From Heliocidaris erythrogramma (taxonomy: Eukaryota > Echinodermata > Echinoidea > Camarodonta > Echinometridae), in assembly GCA_025617745.1 (NCBI GenBank), contig CM046855.1:48091813-48155812 (forward strand): 64,000 nt of DNA. Direction: 5' to 3'. How positions within the stretch are numbered: the stretch's first letter is position 1; the number at the start of each line of letters is the position of its first letter. Of this stretch, positions 12,801 to 22,315 are shown one piece after another. The translations under genes and the position numbers were made by a program. The notes under the pieces were generated by a model, which ran no database searches, was not told where the DNA came from, and was given only the letters and a program-made list of their open reading frames with translations.

Positions 12801-14804
12801 TTGGTGTTATGATTTGATGAAGGAGTGGAATAAGCATCTTTGTCAACCACCTTGTGGGAGAGAAGTTACAAAAGGGACGGAGTAAATTTTGTTATGATCT
12901 ATACAAATCAAAACTCTCCAATATCAAAATAATTAGGCAAAAATGTACATGTACTTGAGTAAATGTTGAATGTATTTTGAACTTATATTAGTGAGGGAAT
13001 AGGTCACAAACAGAAATCTTCTTTACTGTGTGGTGTAAAGACTTTAATTATGGGCAATTCCACAGAAAATGTTCATTTGCCAAAAATCAAATAAACGTGC
13101 TAACTAAATATTTGTGCTACCATGACAAATTTAGTATCAAACAAAAGAGCTCAACAAGCTCTTTAATTTGATTGGCATATATATATCAAGAGGACTGAAG
13201 TATGGTATAAAGTATAACTTTCTTTTAAAAACTCAATTTTAGGGCAAAATGTGTTGACAATTTTGGTTAAAACATCTTTCTTGTTATTTCACAACACAAG
13301 CATTTCAGATTTGTTTTTGTTGTGATGAATGGAACAAAGACTACCAATATGAGGTTGGCACGAGCCATTGAATATTTTCAAAGCGAAGATACCGGTAAGC
13401 CAGATCGTAATTACATTTTGCGCATGTGCAGATAAAGGTCATTTGTACCAAGTACAATTGACCTTTCATAGTGTACGCACCAGTATGATTTTGCATGTTC
13501 AACAGGTAGCGCATCAACCCAAAACAGATGCGTGTGCGCTTACAAATTGGGGTCATTTCAGGTTCACTTCTACCATGTATTACATGTAATTTATACCAAC
13601 TGCCTTATTGTCAATAGAGCATGTGACGTAGAACGAGTCCATTGCTTTTTTAAAGGAGTGGAAGCAGGAAAATTAGAGAAACAGATAAGTGAAAATTGAG
13701 AAATCAGAAAAAGCAGCAGGAAATTACCATTTTCCTGAAAGTGAAAAACACTAATGATATAAAAAACCATGTCATAGTAAGTAAATGAAGAAGCTTAATC
13801 GGAGGAATTTTTTAATTTGTAAATTTTTAGGCTTTTACTCCCAGTGTTAAAGATCGTACGCTCGATCTGTAATGAAAATCACAAGTCAGAAATGTCTACG
13901 GCGGACCGTTAAATATTAATGAGTCAGAAAGAAGGGCATCTTGGGTATTTGATTCGAGTTCATCGTGACTTGGCCGTGAACCAGAATAGCCTGGTGGTTA
14001 AGTCGCTGCCTGGCAAGCAGTAGATGACAGGTTCGAATCCCACTGGTTCCAATTTTTTCTGACTTGTGATTTTCATTACAGATCAAGCATACGATCTTTA
14101 ACACTGGGAGTAAAAGCCTAAAAATTTGTTTACATGTCATAGTAGTTGATATAAGTTCTTCTATATTTATGTAAAATAATATGTAGCACACATGTATATG
14201 TAATTAAATTGATGAATATCCCATTCCTGATTAATATAAAATAGGGTACTGTGAAAGTGGAAATTTTCACGCGATTAATTTTTCGCGCTTGGCCAAGTAA
14301 GGTGAATTTCACGTTTTTAATTTTCCCGACGCGCTAGGCTCATGGGCCAAGAATTCATAACCAAAAATATTTCCGCGCAAATTGCATGCCGCGCGACATG
14401 CACGAAAAATTTCCACACCGCAAAATATTCCACGTTTACAGTATTTGTTAGAGAGCATCCTACAGCTGAAAAGCTATAATGTGATAATACACAACAGTGG
14501 CAGATTTTTTTTTTTGGGGGGGGGGGGGCAACCCTGGCCCTGTGCCTCAATTCATATATTTTGTTACACTGAACAAACTTATTAAACTCCAGAGCATTCA
14601 ATATTTACATAATATTGAAATGAATTGATTGTGTAATAAATATGATGAAACAGACACATTTTCCATTATATCAGAGATTATACATGTAAATGTCCACACT
14701 GACTTAATAAATAACTTCAAACCTTTGCAAGAGGGCTTTGTCTGTAGAGTTCCTCAAAGTGATCAATGTACTGTTGATACTTAGGCATAGGTCGCCTGAC
14801 GGTG
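686..14804 (-). CDS. MIS18BP1: MIS18BP1/KNL2-like SANTA-domain protein (partial, nine exons)
   Basis: A minus-strand gene is assembled from exons 14723-14804, 12491-12850, 10372-10561, 6603-6769, 4933-5015, 4272-4405, 2958-3051 and 686-891, with a doubtful extra exon near 16.7 kb. Every exon is bounded by AG and GT, and all intron phases agree, giving about 370 continuous codons. The three exons between 5015 and 2958 encode a SANTA domain: an entry segment with D-x-W-I-V-K-W, then A-V-E-G-H-R, F-W-H-S-T-A-I, L-L-E-T-S-S-G, Y-H-L-H-G-N-I, and an end segment G-F-x-x-x-F-L-R-R-F-x-x-G-F-P-x-x-W. In animals SANTA is characteristic of M18BP1/KNL2, which helps the Mis18 complex load CENP-A at centromeres; that role is inferred. 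Flanking exons are Lys/Arg-, Ser- and Glu-rich, as expected of a nuclear scaffold. The C-terminal SANT/Myb domain of the family is not in the window and should lie left of position 1. Confidence 0.8.
1827..1965. repeat. GTTTCAT hairpin MITE, subfamily b
   Basis: The ends are gggagcgtttcatgaaag and its complement ctttcatgaaacgccccc. The interior contains cttgcatctgattggctgag and gacaactgttataagct. The whole element folds into one hairpin of about 139 bases. It lies in an intron of the MIS18BP1-like gene. Relatives are at 5033, 27481, 35822, 39670 and 42997. Confidence 0.75.
2958..3051 (-). CDS. MIS18BP1: MIS18BP1-like exon: end of the SANTA domain
   Basis: A 94-nt exon has acceptor ctatctag and donor GTGAGT. 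Its first two bases join a G from the previous exon to make glycine. It reads G-F-S-G-K-F-L-R-R-F-Q-K-G-F-P-R-Q-W and then an acidic helix, matching the C-terminal part of SANTA domains (GF...F..RF..GFP..W). It leaves phase 2. Confidence 0.8.
3390..3640. repeat. Relic of the 17-18 kb tandem-repeat family
   Basis: The segment shows the same phrases as the 17.0-18.6 kb element: runs of cccc around gccccc, gataatccctgtcaa, and gatgattcttacctagttt nearby. It is intronic and diverged. Confidence 0.45.
4272..4405 (-). CDS. MIS18BP1: MIS18BP1-like exon: central SANTA domain
   Basis: A 134-nt exon has acceptor catcatgcag and donor GTGTGT. It encodes the SANTA hallmark S-F-W-H-S-T-A-I-F-K-R-I, then L-L-E-T-S-S-G-S-R-Y-H-L-H-G-N-I. 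An earlier GT inside the exon (after ggatcaag) breaks the frame of the next exon and was rejected; the later donor restores phase and domain continuity. Confidence 0.82.
4704..4905 (+). mobile_element. SINE with 7SL-RNA-like head and (CA)-rich tail
   Basis: The element starts ccgggcgttgtggcgtgcgc and continues ctgtaatccagcta, which closely matches the 5' Alu-domain segment of animal 7SL RNA. A B-box-like caggttcgagac follows, then the body phrase tcggatggtgacgttaaagg and ggtcggtcccagacgt, ending in an acacacac tail. The same body and tail, with a tRNA-like head instead, occur at 27981-28186. It sits in an intron on the strand opposite the host gene. Confidence 0.65.
4933..5015 (-). CDS. MIS18BP1: MIS18BP1-like exon: start of the SANTA domain
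   Basis: An 83-nt exon runs from acceptor cccccttcag to donor GTAAGT. It encodes L-D-Q-W-I-V-K-W-L and I-A-V-E-G-H-R, the opening strands of SANTA. It starts in phase 0, matching the phase-0 end of exon 6603-6769, and leaves two bases for the next exon. Confidence 0.8.
5033..5171. repeat. GTTTCAT hairpin MITE, subfamily a
   Basis: The termini are ggggagtgtttcatcaag and cttgatgaaacactcccc. The shared core contains aatccttgcatttgattgg and gagcaaatttgtcggt. It folds as a single hairpin. Confidence 0.75.
5172..6602. other. Intron, mostly unique
   Basis: The interval holds a direct duplication of about 75-80 bases (5343-5420 and 5455-5530), each copy containing the inverted pair gacccaagtcagacttgggt. 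A decayed palindromic MITE lies near 6356-6500. No coding signal was found. Confidence 0.5.
6603..6769 (-). CDS. MIS18BP1: MIS18BP1-like exon: Ser/Arg-rich linker before SANTA
   Basis: A 167-nt exon has a pyrimidine-rich acceptor ending atgcactcag and donor GTGAGG. It holds acidic-serine stretches and the basic block R-E-R-R-M-S-I-R-R-K-S-I, which contains R-R-x-S type kinase-like sites. Phase 1 on entry and phase 0 on exit both fit the neighbouring exons. Confidence 0.7.
7150..7440 (-). mobile_element. LINE 3'-tail relic
   Basis: A taataataataa tract is followed by cttgtatagcgcataacacg and related 'tatagcgc' phrases seen at the 3' end of the LINE fragment at 7592. No coding part remains. 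Confidence 0.4.
7592..8034 (-). pseudogene. LINE ORF2 C-terminal fragment with 3' end
   Basis: A minus-strand frame (7732-8034) encodes the C-terminal tail typical of animal non-LTR retrotransposon ORF2: Y-N-L-R-S-T-N, G-D-R-A-F-S-C-A-A-P-K-I-W-N-N-L-P and F-K-T-K-L-K-T-H-L-F. The reverse transcriptase core is absent, so this is a 5'-truncated insertion. Its 3' end near 7592 is marked by tatagcgcaataact and a taataataat tail. Confidence 0.8.
8483..8872. repeat. MITE with inverted ends acacctgtcaattgtat
   Basis: The left end acacctgtcaattgtatgac is matched by the complement catacaattgacaggtgt at the right end. Inner copies of gcgtcctacctatga also repeat. The element is about 390 bases with no coding content. 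Confidence 0.65.
8950..10221. mobile_element. Non-autonomous TIR element, 'gtcaaacctgtctatagcgg' type
   Basis: Both ends carry agtcaaacctgtct with repeats of gtggccgctatagacaggtg inside them, in inverted orientation. The 1.27-kb interior has no transposase frame. It lies in an intron of the MIS18BP1-like gene. Confidence 0.7.
10372..10561 (-). CDS. MIS18BP1: MIS18BP1-like exon: acidic linker
   Basis: A 190-nt exon has donor GTAAGC and a weaker acceptor (gcatgaaag). The product is acidic and contains the short tandem repeat V-E-D-A-E, V-E-D-A-E, V-E-G. Phase 0 in and phase 1 out agree with exons 12491-12850 and 6603-6769. The acceptor position is the least certain border. Confidence 0.65.
10640..12460. 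other. Intron with one MITE
   Basis: Apart from the MITE at 11552-11782, the interval is A+T-rich with short direct repeats of the type 'aaattgcaagtt' (11180-11480), possibly an old degenerate tandem array. No gene was seen. Confidence 0.4.
11552..11782. repeat. MITE with inverted ends gagtaccgaagtg
   Basis: Left agagtaccgaagtgctgacg and right cacacttcggtactctat are inverted copies. The direct repeat ggggtgaata on both sides is a likely target duplication. Each arm carries TGACGTCA or TGACGTCAC. Confidence 0.65.
12491..12850 (-). CDS. MIS18BP1: MIS18BP1-like exon: 120-codon exon
   Basis: A 360-nt phase 0-0 exon has acceptor ctctcccacaag and donor GTATTC. It is rich in Ser, Pro, Lys and Gln, with a hydrophobic patch (V-L-A-S-M-G-A-F-I-M-S-P-V-A-Q-L-I) that could be a short interaction helix. 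It precedes SANTA as N-terminal sequence does in M18BP1 proteins; that assignment is by linkage and phase only. Confidence 0.68.
13811..14137 (+). mobile_element. TIR element carrying a tRNA-like gene with T6 terminator
   Basis: Inverted ends of about 60 bases (ttttactcccagtgttaaag and its complement ctttaacactgggagtaaaa) enclose a tRNA-like unit at 13978-14050. The unit has paired ends gaaccag/ctggttc, A-box tagcctggtggttaagtcg, B-box ggttcgaatccc, and is followed by TTTTTT. Two more copies form a palindrome at 36122-36735. Confidence 0.7.
14244..14443. repeat. MITE with ends tactgtgaaagtggaa / ttccacgtttacagta
   Basis: The inverted ends are ggtactgtgaaagtggaaat and ttccacgtttacagta. The interior is rich in cgcg and ttcacg words. 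It is short and non-coding. A partial relative may start near 14950. Confidence 0.6.
14723..14804 (-). CDS. MIS18BP1: MIS18BP1-like upstream exon
   Basis: An 82-nt exon lies between acceptor ttcatttacag and a GTTTGA donor. It reads R-R-P-M-P-K-Y-Q-Q-Y-I-D-H-F-E-E-L-Y and ends in phase 0. It needs two bases from a preceding exon. The amphipathic, aromatic-rich sequence could be a binding helix; I do not recognise a named motif. Confidence 0.62.
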
Positions 14805-15107
14805 CTGTAAATGAAGGAATAAGGCAACAAAAATGATTAAACACCCTCCTTTACTCTACCATGGTACAAACAAAAGTGTATAATATCAAATGAAAATACA
14901 CACTTAACTTTTCCCTTTACTCTGAATTGACTAGATCATCATTCATGGTAAACTGTAAAACAATAAATTTTTGCGACACGAAACATTCGGGAATTGATTA
15001 AAGACTTTATTTTTTCCTGCCGAGAAACTTTTGCGAATGACAAAACATTAAGTTCATTACCGCTGGCCAGAAAAAGGGGTTGAAACTTTAAATGTTCTTC
15101 TCTAATA

Positions 15108-15900
15108 TCCCCTTTACACCAACGCTATGTCCATGCAGTTCTCGCTGCGTCAAAGAAAAATGGCCATGACGAAGTGGGAACTGCTACAGCGTATTGAGGG
15201 CGTAGTGAGAAATGTTATTGACGTGGCATAGTCTGCGTGGTCTCCGGACACCGATTTTCCGCCGTCTGAACAGTGCGTAGTAATGACGCAGTAAGGACCT
15301 TCTTAGGGCCTACTAACGGCTCCATCGTTGTAGCATAGATGTAGCGGACATGGAAAGAACGTAGCAACAACTCAATCCATGTCTACTGCGCGGCCACTGT
15401 GCGGCCACTACGCATATGTACGGTAGTTGTCGCTACATCCTCTTTATGCCCGCGTTACGTCAACTCTACGTTATGGAAGTGCTTGCTACGTTATTACTGC
15501 GCTGTACACTTTCTTTGCAAGTCCAAGGCACGTCCATGATGGGGAAAAGGGTATAAATGCAGAGTCCAACTCCCAATTGCTATCAGTTCTATTCAAGTCT
15601 TGGATATTCATAGGCACAATGTGCTTCTTCTCCATCAAATGGCTGCAAATCAACAGACACAAGACTCATGTGACGAAGACGTAGGTACAACGAGTCGCAA
15701 TCTGCTCGGACGTAGCAAGAACGTAGCGAGAACTGTTTCGACGCCACATGGACCGGGTCTGCACGCACAATAAACTCAGTGTGAACACCACCAACGCAAC
15801 ATGAACTTAGGCCAAAAAAAAAAATTGTTGTATTGGCGTAACCGGCCCGACCCTAAAAATGTCGCCGACCCTAGCTGCGTGTATTATGTATTATACTGTC

Positions 15901-15933
<33 letters not shown>

Positions 15934-16134
15934 TGACCGACCGACCCTATTTTTCAGAGACCCGTTACGCCAATACAACAATTTTTTTTTTTGGCCTTAG
16001 TAAGGACATGGCGCGAACGTAGCATGCACTGGACGATTTCACATTTTTCGAAAACAAAGTTGGCGCTACGTCCTCGGCATTTAAAAAAAAAATTTAAGGA
16101 CGTAGCGGGAACTTCCTCTGGTGTAAAGGGGGCT
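15108..16134. mobile_element. TIR element with internal 'acgtagc' repeats
   Basis: The left end cccctttacaccaacgct and right end tctggtgtaaagggggc are inverted. The interior holds many direct and inverted copies of a word close to gacgtagcgagaac, plus a 30-base poly(A) run at about 15902. It has no transposase frame, so it is non-autonomous. Confidence 0.6.
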
Positions 16135-16619
16135 TAATGAATAACAGCTAGATGTATTTAGACCAAGATTTGCAAGGGTAAATATTTGCACAAGATTTGG
16201 TTATCATTCAAAATGTTCGGTAGATTTGTTCATATATGTACACGTATTATTGAGTACATGTATTGAATAGAGGATATTTGTACATGTGGAGTTATGACTT
16301 CGCGAGTGAAGCTGAATGTACTGCCCCGCGAAACTTAAAGTTTATCTAATAAAGGCCAAGATCAGACAATTCATTCTCAATGAACATAAAATCCTGTCAA
16401 TACTGTGTCTCATCACATATTGACCTACTACATTGGTGCTGAGAGAAGGGGAAAAGGTTCTAACAAATCTGGACACTCACATTCTGCTTGTAATGCAAAT
16501 CATTCAAATGTACTAAAATAGCAAAAATTGTCATCTTCACTGGTTAATCTACATGTATGCAATCCTACCAGTTCAAAAGTAATGTGTCATGGATGGCCAA
16601 CTGTTACGTTCAGTACATT

Positions 16620-16775
16620 CTTGCACAACTGTTCAGTATCCTGCTTTTGTGCATTTTCCATCTGTTGCATAGGACGAGCAAGATCATCAATACTCAATCC
16701 AACAGACTGACCAGCAGGAGCCTTACTCTCTTCAGTCATACTTTTATGTGGCAATCCACACAAGCACTCAATTCT
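16620..16775 (-). CDS. Possible further 5' exon of the MIS18BP1-like gene
   Basis: An open minus-strand frame reads E-E-S-K-A-P-A-G-Q-S-V-G-L-S-I-D-D-L and continues Gln-rich. The composition resembles the exons at 12.5 and 14.7 kb and it lies upstream of them. No donor was found whose phase fits exon 14723-14804, so it may be non-coding. Confidence 0.25.
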
Positions 16776-17031
16776 CTCTCGTTTGATCTTCATTTAACAT
16801 TTACATCAATATAATTCAATTAGCACAGCGGACCTATGTATTCCGCCGGGAAATGGCTTAAATACGTGGATCGATCTGCCATTTTCTTTCAATTCAACTT
16901 TCTTAATCCTAATACCTCCTAACACGTCACAGAACATCAAACCAGACACCAAAAAAAAAAACAAGGAAAAATGCCTAGGGCGGTCTCAACTGCATAGCGC
17001 AATTATCAGGCCAAAATTTTAACTTGGTGAA

Positions 17032-18629
17032 AAACAAGAGCCCCAGGGGGCACGACGCTCACCTGAGGTGGATCAATTCACATCTGGTGCATGTTCTCTC
17101 TAGCACATGAACAACTTTCATTCTTCATCTATAGAGGTCTCTTTATACACAATACCAAGTCTGAGCTTCCTACCAAGTTCGGTTAAATTCCAATCATGGG
17201 TTTTGGAGAAGCTGAAAATGTTTATGGATGGCGGACAACTTGCCCCACCCCCCCCCCTCCAGTATGTTACCCCCACAGACCCCCTATAGGGCCACTCAGA
17301 AAAAAAATCTCCATACACAATACCAAGTCTGAGCTATTCCTGGTTCTGGAGAAGATGTTTGAAATTTACATAGCTTTTACAATTGGGGGCTCTCCCTCTT
17401 GGCCCCCTGGGGGCCACATGTACCATTTTAGCACCTTTGGATCCCCTACCCCTAAGGATGATTCCTACCAAGTTTGGTTGAATTCCGATCATGTGTTTTG
17501 GAGAAGATCAGAATGTACATTTTGCCTGGCAGCGCCCCCCCCCCCCCCCCTCCAGTATGTTACCCCCACGGGGCCCCTACAAGGCCATTCAGATAAATTT
17601 CATGAACAACATTCATTCTTCATCCATAGAGGTATCTCCATACACAATACCAAGTCTGAGCTATGCCTGGTTCTGGAGAAGAAGATGTTTGAAATTTACA
17701 TAGCTTTTACAATTGGAGGCCCTCCCCCAGGCCCCCTAGGGGCCACATGTACCATTTTAGCAACTTTGGGTCCCCTACCCCTAAGGATGATTCCTACCAA
17801 GTTTGGTTGAATTCCGATCATGGGTTTTGGAGAAGAAGATCAGAATGTACATTTTGCCTGGCAGCGCCCCCCCCCCCTCCAGTATGTTACCCCCACAGGG
17901 CCCCTATAGGGCCACTCAGAGAAATTTCATGAACAACATTCATTCTTCATCTATAGAGGTATCTCCATACAAAATACCAAGTCTGAGCTATGCCTGGTTC
18001 TGGAGAAGAAGATGTTTGAAATTTACATAGCTTTTACAATTGGGGGCCCTCCCCCTGGGCCCCCTTGGGGGGCACATGTACCATTTTAGCAACTTTGGGT
18101 CCCCTACCCCTAAGGATGATTCCTACCAAGTTTGGTTGAATTCCGATCATGGGTTTTGGAGAAGAAGATCAGAATGTACATTTTGCCTGGCAGCGCCCCC
18201 CCCCCCCTCCAGTATGTTACCCCCACAGGGCCCCTATAGGGCCACTCAGAGAAATTTCATGAACAACATTCATTCTTCATCTATAGAGGTATCTCCATAC
18301 AAAATACCAAGTCTGAGCTATGCCTGGTTCTGGAGAAGAAGATGTTTGAAATTTACATAGCTTTTACAATTGGGGGCCCTCCCCCTGGGCCCCCTTGGGG
18401 GGCACATGTACCATTTTAGCAACTTTGGGTCCCCTACCCCTAAGGATGATTCCTACCAAGTTTGGTTGAATTCCAATCATGGGTTTTGGAGAAGAAGATG
18501 AAAATGTAAAAAGTTAACGGACGACGGACGACGCACGACGGACGACGCACGACGGACGACGCACGACGGACGACGGACAAATTTCCATCGCAATAGCTCA
18601 CTCGAGCCATAGGCTCAGGTGAGCTAATA
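17032..18629. repeat. Element with about 330-bp tandem array and inverted ends
   Basis: The ends cgctcacctgag and ctcaggtgagct are inverted. Inside, a unit of about 330 bases repeats about four times. Its markers are aaataccaagtctgagct, catagcttttacaattgg, tcctaccaagtttggttgaa and a poly(C) run before tccagtatgttacccccac. The last full units are almost identical. The right side ends in a gacgacgcacgacg minisatellite (18520-18580). Open frames across it change with poly(C) length and are not genes. Confidence 0.75.
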
Positions 18630-19450
18630 AAAGGTTGGGGAATTAACCCCCCCCCCCCCCCGACAACTACCCCCGGATTCTGGGGTAGTACCTACAAATA
18701 TGAGGTAGAAATAAAATGAAAAATATCATAAAATTTATTCATATTAACATTGTTAAAACCCATTCTTGTAAAGCAATGCTTCACAATGTTTATGCTACAG
18801 CACCCCCCCCCCCCAAATCAGATATGAAGATGAGGCACTAGCTTCGCTCGCTTGTAAAATTTAAAAATAAGATACCAAGTGAAAAACCTCATGTTTTAGC
18901 AGCGAGATGCACGAATATTTTGACATTTGGGCAGCAGAATGTCCGGCTATCCTATCTTTAGGCAGGAAAGTGCCCAAAAGTATAAACTGTTATGATTATC
19001 TAGTTTATTTAATGGCGAAATCACATTTCAGAGACAATAAAGTGTCTTGTTTTTTGCTTGTTAGCAAGATTCAGAAACGGTACGGATTCGGGCAGCCGGC
19101 CCCAGGAGCCGGGGGTGCTATAGCCTGCAAAATGCTGATGATCCCTTTTTTTTTTTTTTTGCTTGTCAGAGATTTTTGGAGTTAAAAAGAGACCCTAAAA
19201 ACGCAGAGGACCTTTTTTTTTTTTTTTTTTGCTCACAGCACCCCCAGTAACAAAATCATTTCCAGGTGCCTGGCACAGTAAGGTGCCCGAATATCCTCAT
19301 ATTTGGCAGCGAGTTTACCGATTATACAATTTACATACCTATCTAGTGTATTTTGATAACGAAGTAACATTTCTACCATGATAAAGTGTGTAGGCTTATA
19401 TTATTGTGGTTGGCAGCGGGGATAGGATTCAGCTTACCTTCCGCATGTTG
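18630..19450. other. Intergenic, homopolymer-rich
   Basis: This stretch has poly(C) at 18647 and 18803 and poly(T) at 19145 and 19213. Partial diverged direct repeats contain gtgcccgaatatcctcat-like and gtgcccaaaagta-like words. No gene was seen. Confidence 0.4.
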
Positions 19451-19459
19451 CTGTAGGAA

Positions 19460-19678
19460 TAGTTCTAGACGTTTTTAATTATTTTGTCTGTAAAACCATA
19501 AAGCTATATGAGCTATACAAACCCGAAGTTGTGGGGAGAGTGAATCGGTGGACTTCGCACCGTTCTACGCTGGGTGTGCAGTGTGAACTATGGTGCGCAC
19601 ACACGTACACACGGGGTTTGTATAGCTCATATAGCTTCATGGTTTTACGAACAAAATAATTAAAAACGTCTAGAACTA
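19460..19678. repeat. Hairpin MITE with ends tagttctagacgttttta
   Basis: The long inverted ends (tagttctagacgttttta and aaaaacgtctagaacta) extend through agctatatgagctatacaaa. A half copy lies at 39988-40182 within intron 1 of the secreted-protein gene. Confidence 0.7.
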
Positions 19679-20049
19679 GACTAGTGCTGACCGGATAATT
19701 TGTATTTTGTTTTCATTTTAAAGCCATGCCCTCTTGTGACAAATTTTAATCGCGGGGTTAGCTTCCGACATCGGTAAGGTAAACGTCCGATATTGGGCGA
19801 GCGCTTCTGAAGTGCAAGACAGATGCGTCCAATATTTGGCAAATGCGTCCAATATTTGGAAAGAAAAAAGGTCGTGTTGATAAGTAGATTATTCCGGTTT
19901 ACCATTTGGTATTATAATTCCGTCTTATATGACATACATAAAGAGCATTTATGGTTATACAATCATCACATGCCAGCTCTACCAAATATTCCAAATGCGT
20001 CTTCATGTGCTAAAGTCCACAATACCCTTAAGTGTCCGATATTTGGTGC

Positions 20050-20430
20050 TCTTACTCTACATCAGAATTGTATTTATTAAAAATCTTGTTGTATGTTTCA
20101 ATCATATCGCCTCGAGCCCTCCTGTAAGCTAAGGTAGGGATATTCAACTTCCTCAATCTTTGTGCATAAGGCAGCCCCTTTAACTCTGGGACTAATCTAG
20201 TTGCTCTTCTTTGGACATTTTCCAAAGCATGTATTAAGGTGGGGGCTCCACACAGCATGAGCGTACTCTATTTGGGGACGAACAAGCGATTTGTACAAGA
20301 GTGAAAAATTATCCTTATCTAAATAAACAAAGGTTCGTCTGACTAAATTCATTAGTCTGTTTGCCTTATTGATCTTTGTATGTATACATGTATGTTCTTC
20401 AAAGTTTAGGCTTATTTTGAACACAATAAA
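20050..20430 (-). pseudogene. Non-LTR reverse transcriptase C-terminal fragment, frameshifted
   Basis: Two overlapping minus-strand frames give the C-terminal region of a LINE reverse transcriptase: K-I-N-K-A-N-R-L-M, L-Y-K-S-L-V-R-P-Q-I-E-Y-A, V-W-S-P, then E-N-V-Q-R-R-A-T-R-L-V-P and L-R-K-L-N-I-P-T-L-A-Y-R-R. A frameshift separates them near 20230. The catalytic core is missing. Confidence 0.85.
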
Positions 20431-20562
20431 AGCGTGTCACAAATCTCTGATACCTCTTCTTTTATTTGATGTATAACTCATGTCTCATGACATGACAAAA
20501 GACATTGATAAGTAGTCTATTCAATAGTTTGCAAATGAGATGTTCCTGGCTGTTCTTTCTCA

Positions 20563-21710
20563 TTTAAAGGAGAATTAATATTAGAATATAAATGTGTTCA
20601 TATTCAAACAAAGATGTAATTTATTCCTTCTTGTTGCCCTACGTAGTTTTGCATTAAAATATACGAGATGGGTATAAATCATGATTTTGTCAGCAAGATT
20701 TATCTTCTGCTAGCGATACCAGGGGGCTGCCATTTTCTTGATATGTACATAAAGACATTTTTAATCAGAATGCGAAATTGTCTTTCTTCCTGATACAAAA
20801 GTCCATATGAGATTTAAAATATTTAACAGATATACATATATTCTAGAAACGAAAATGTGTTTTATATTTTGAAAATTACGATTTTACAAAATATCAATCT
20901 ATTTTCTTGATACTACTGTATGACGTAATGTACGTGACAGAGCGAATTAATTCAAATTTATGGATTATGACTTTCCACGAGTGTCAATAGTGACAAACTA
21001 TGCATTCACCTGCTTTGAGATAATGGACTTCAAAAGACAGAATGCGCGTTGTATAAATTATGTTCTGCTCTGCCAGGCAAGACTAAGAAATTGATTTCTA
21101 GTTAGCAAAACCGGAGAATTTAAAAAGAAATCTATAAATTTCAAATATTAAAATATATGTATACACCTGTTATGTATTTTTCCCTCATAGTATATGGGGC
21201 TTTTTATAATGAATAGAAGCCCTTTAGGGCTTAACTATAGAATACCCTACCACACAGACTTATGTGCATAAACGACCAACACATAGGGTTAGGGTTAGGG
21301 CTGTGGTTAGGGTTATGTTTAAACTTAAAGTTAGGATTATGGTTAGAATTACGATTTACAGTAGCTAAAAAACTTAAGTCTTTGGATTCAGCTTCATTAG
21401 AGAAGCGTTGGTCAACTAATGGACATGTGGTCAACTTTTGTTGTGGGGTATTCTATAGTTGTTCCCAATTTAGCTCGTGGATTAAAAATATCGTCCTGAC
21501 CGGAACGGTCTCCAATGCAATGGTTCATGTACAACTCCATGTCATCAAGAAAATGGCAGCCCCCCCATGAAGTGTTAGCAGATGATACCGTGTGCTAGAA
21601 TGTCTTGATTTAAACCCTTTTCTGATTTTTTATTTCTAAAGTGATACAGGTTAGAATTACACCTTTGAACATAAGTACATTTATATTCTAATGTTAATTC
21701 TCCTTTAATG
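20563..21710. mobile_element. Long-TIR element (1.15 kb) with a nested element
   Basis: The arms are inverted copies: tttaaaggagaattaatatt / aatgttaattctcctttaa, and further in, gggctgccattttcttgat / atcaagaaaatggcagccc. The interior is A+T-rich and contains a second TIR element at 21233-21460. There is no coding content. Confidence 0.7.
21233..21460. repeat. Nested MITE containing TTAGGG repeats
   Basis: The inverted ends are aactatagaataccctaccaca and tgtggggtattctatagtt. Inside, 21284-21360 holds gggttagggttaggg followed by degenerate ggttagg and ggttatg units, matching the animal telomere repeat. Confidence 0.65.
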
Positions 21711-21787
21711 TATTCATTGTCAGGCAGAACTGGAAATAAAATAGCGTGCTTTTACTAGGGGACCTGCGGATTGGCTGCACATGGCTG

Positions 21788-22304
21788 AGCGTAGACCGAA
21801 AATTCTGTCTCTCGTTCATTAGCTCTTCACTTAGAGACAGAAATGGCCGTATCACTCTGCTGTGCAAACCGGATACACATTGACTTACACACTATAACAC
21901 TAACAGTTTGAATACGGCTGGAAGATTTTCAAACATGTCAAACGGAGAAAACCTTGGACCCTGAATTACCTGAAAAAGGAGCATTAAAAGGAATAAAACA
22001 GTCAAATTGGTATAAATGGTAAGTTTAACATGTTCGTTTAACATTAAGGATAGAGCCTAGGCCTAATGAATCTATTTAATTTACACAAATATTTTTAAAA
22101 ATCGTAATTCGTATTCACAATCACATTTTAACAACTAGCCTAGGCCTACATCATTTTCATAGGCCTACAATGCCTACTGTTCCTCCGCAATCAGGGAGTT
22201 TGCACAGGCGACTGTACGGAGCGTTTCTGTCTCTAACTAAGTGAAGAGCCGACCCTATCCAAATAAGAGACTAACGAACGAGAGACAGAATTTTCGGTCT
22301 AGGC
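21788..22304. repeat. TIR element with ends tagaccgaaaattctgtctc
   Basis: The left arm tagaccgaaaattctgtctc is matched by the inverted right arm gagacagaattttcggtcta. Next to these are further inverted words (cttcacttagagacagaaa / tttctgtctctaactaagtga). The interior has no frame. Confidence 0.65.
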
Positions 22305-22315
22305 TGAGCGCAGCC

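Noticed and set aside
17196..18360. Long proline-rich open frames of up to 204 codons
   Set aside because: They follow the 330-bp tandem repeat and its poly(C) runs; the frame changes with homopolymer length, so there is no protein constraint.
18520..18590. Direct repeats gacgacgcacgacg considered as a CRISPR-like array
   Set aside because: There are no unique spacers; it is a short minisatellite at the end of a transposable element in animal DNA.
21262..21570. 102-codon frame with a Gly-Leu repeat
   Set aside because: The repeat is simply translated TTAGGG sequence inside a MITE.
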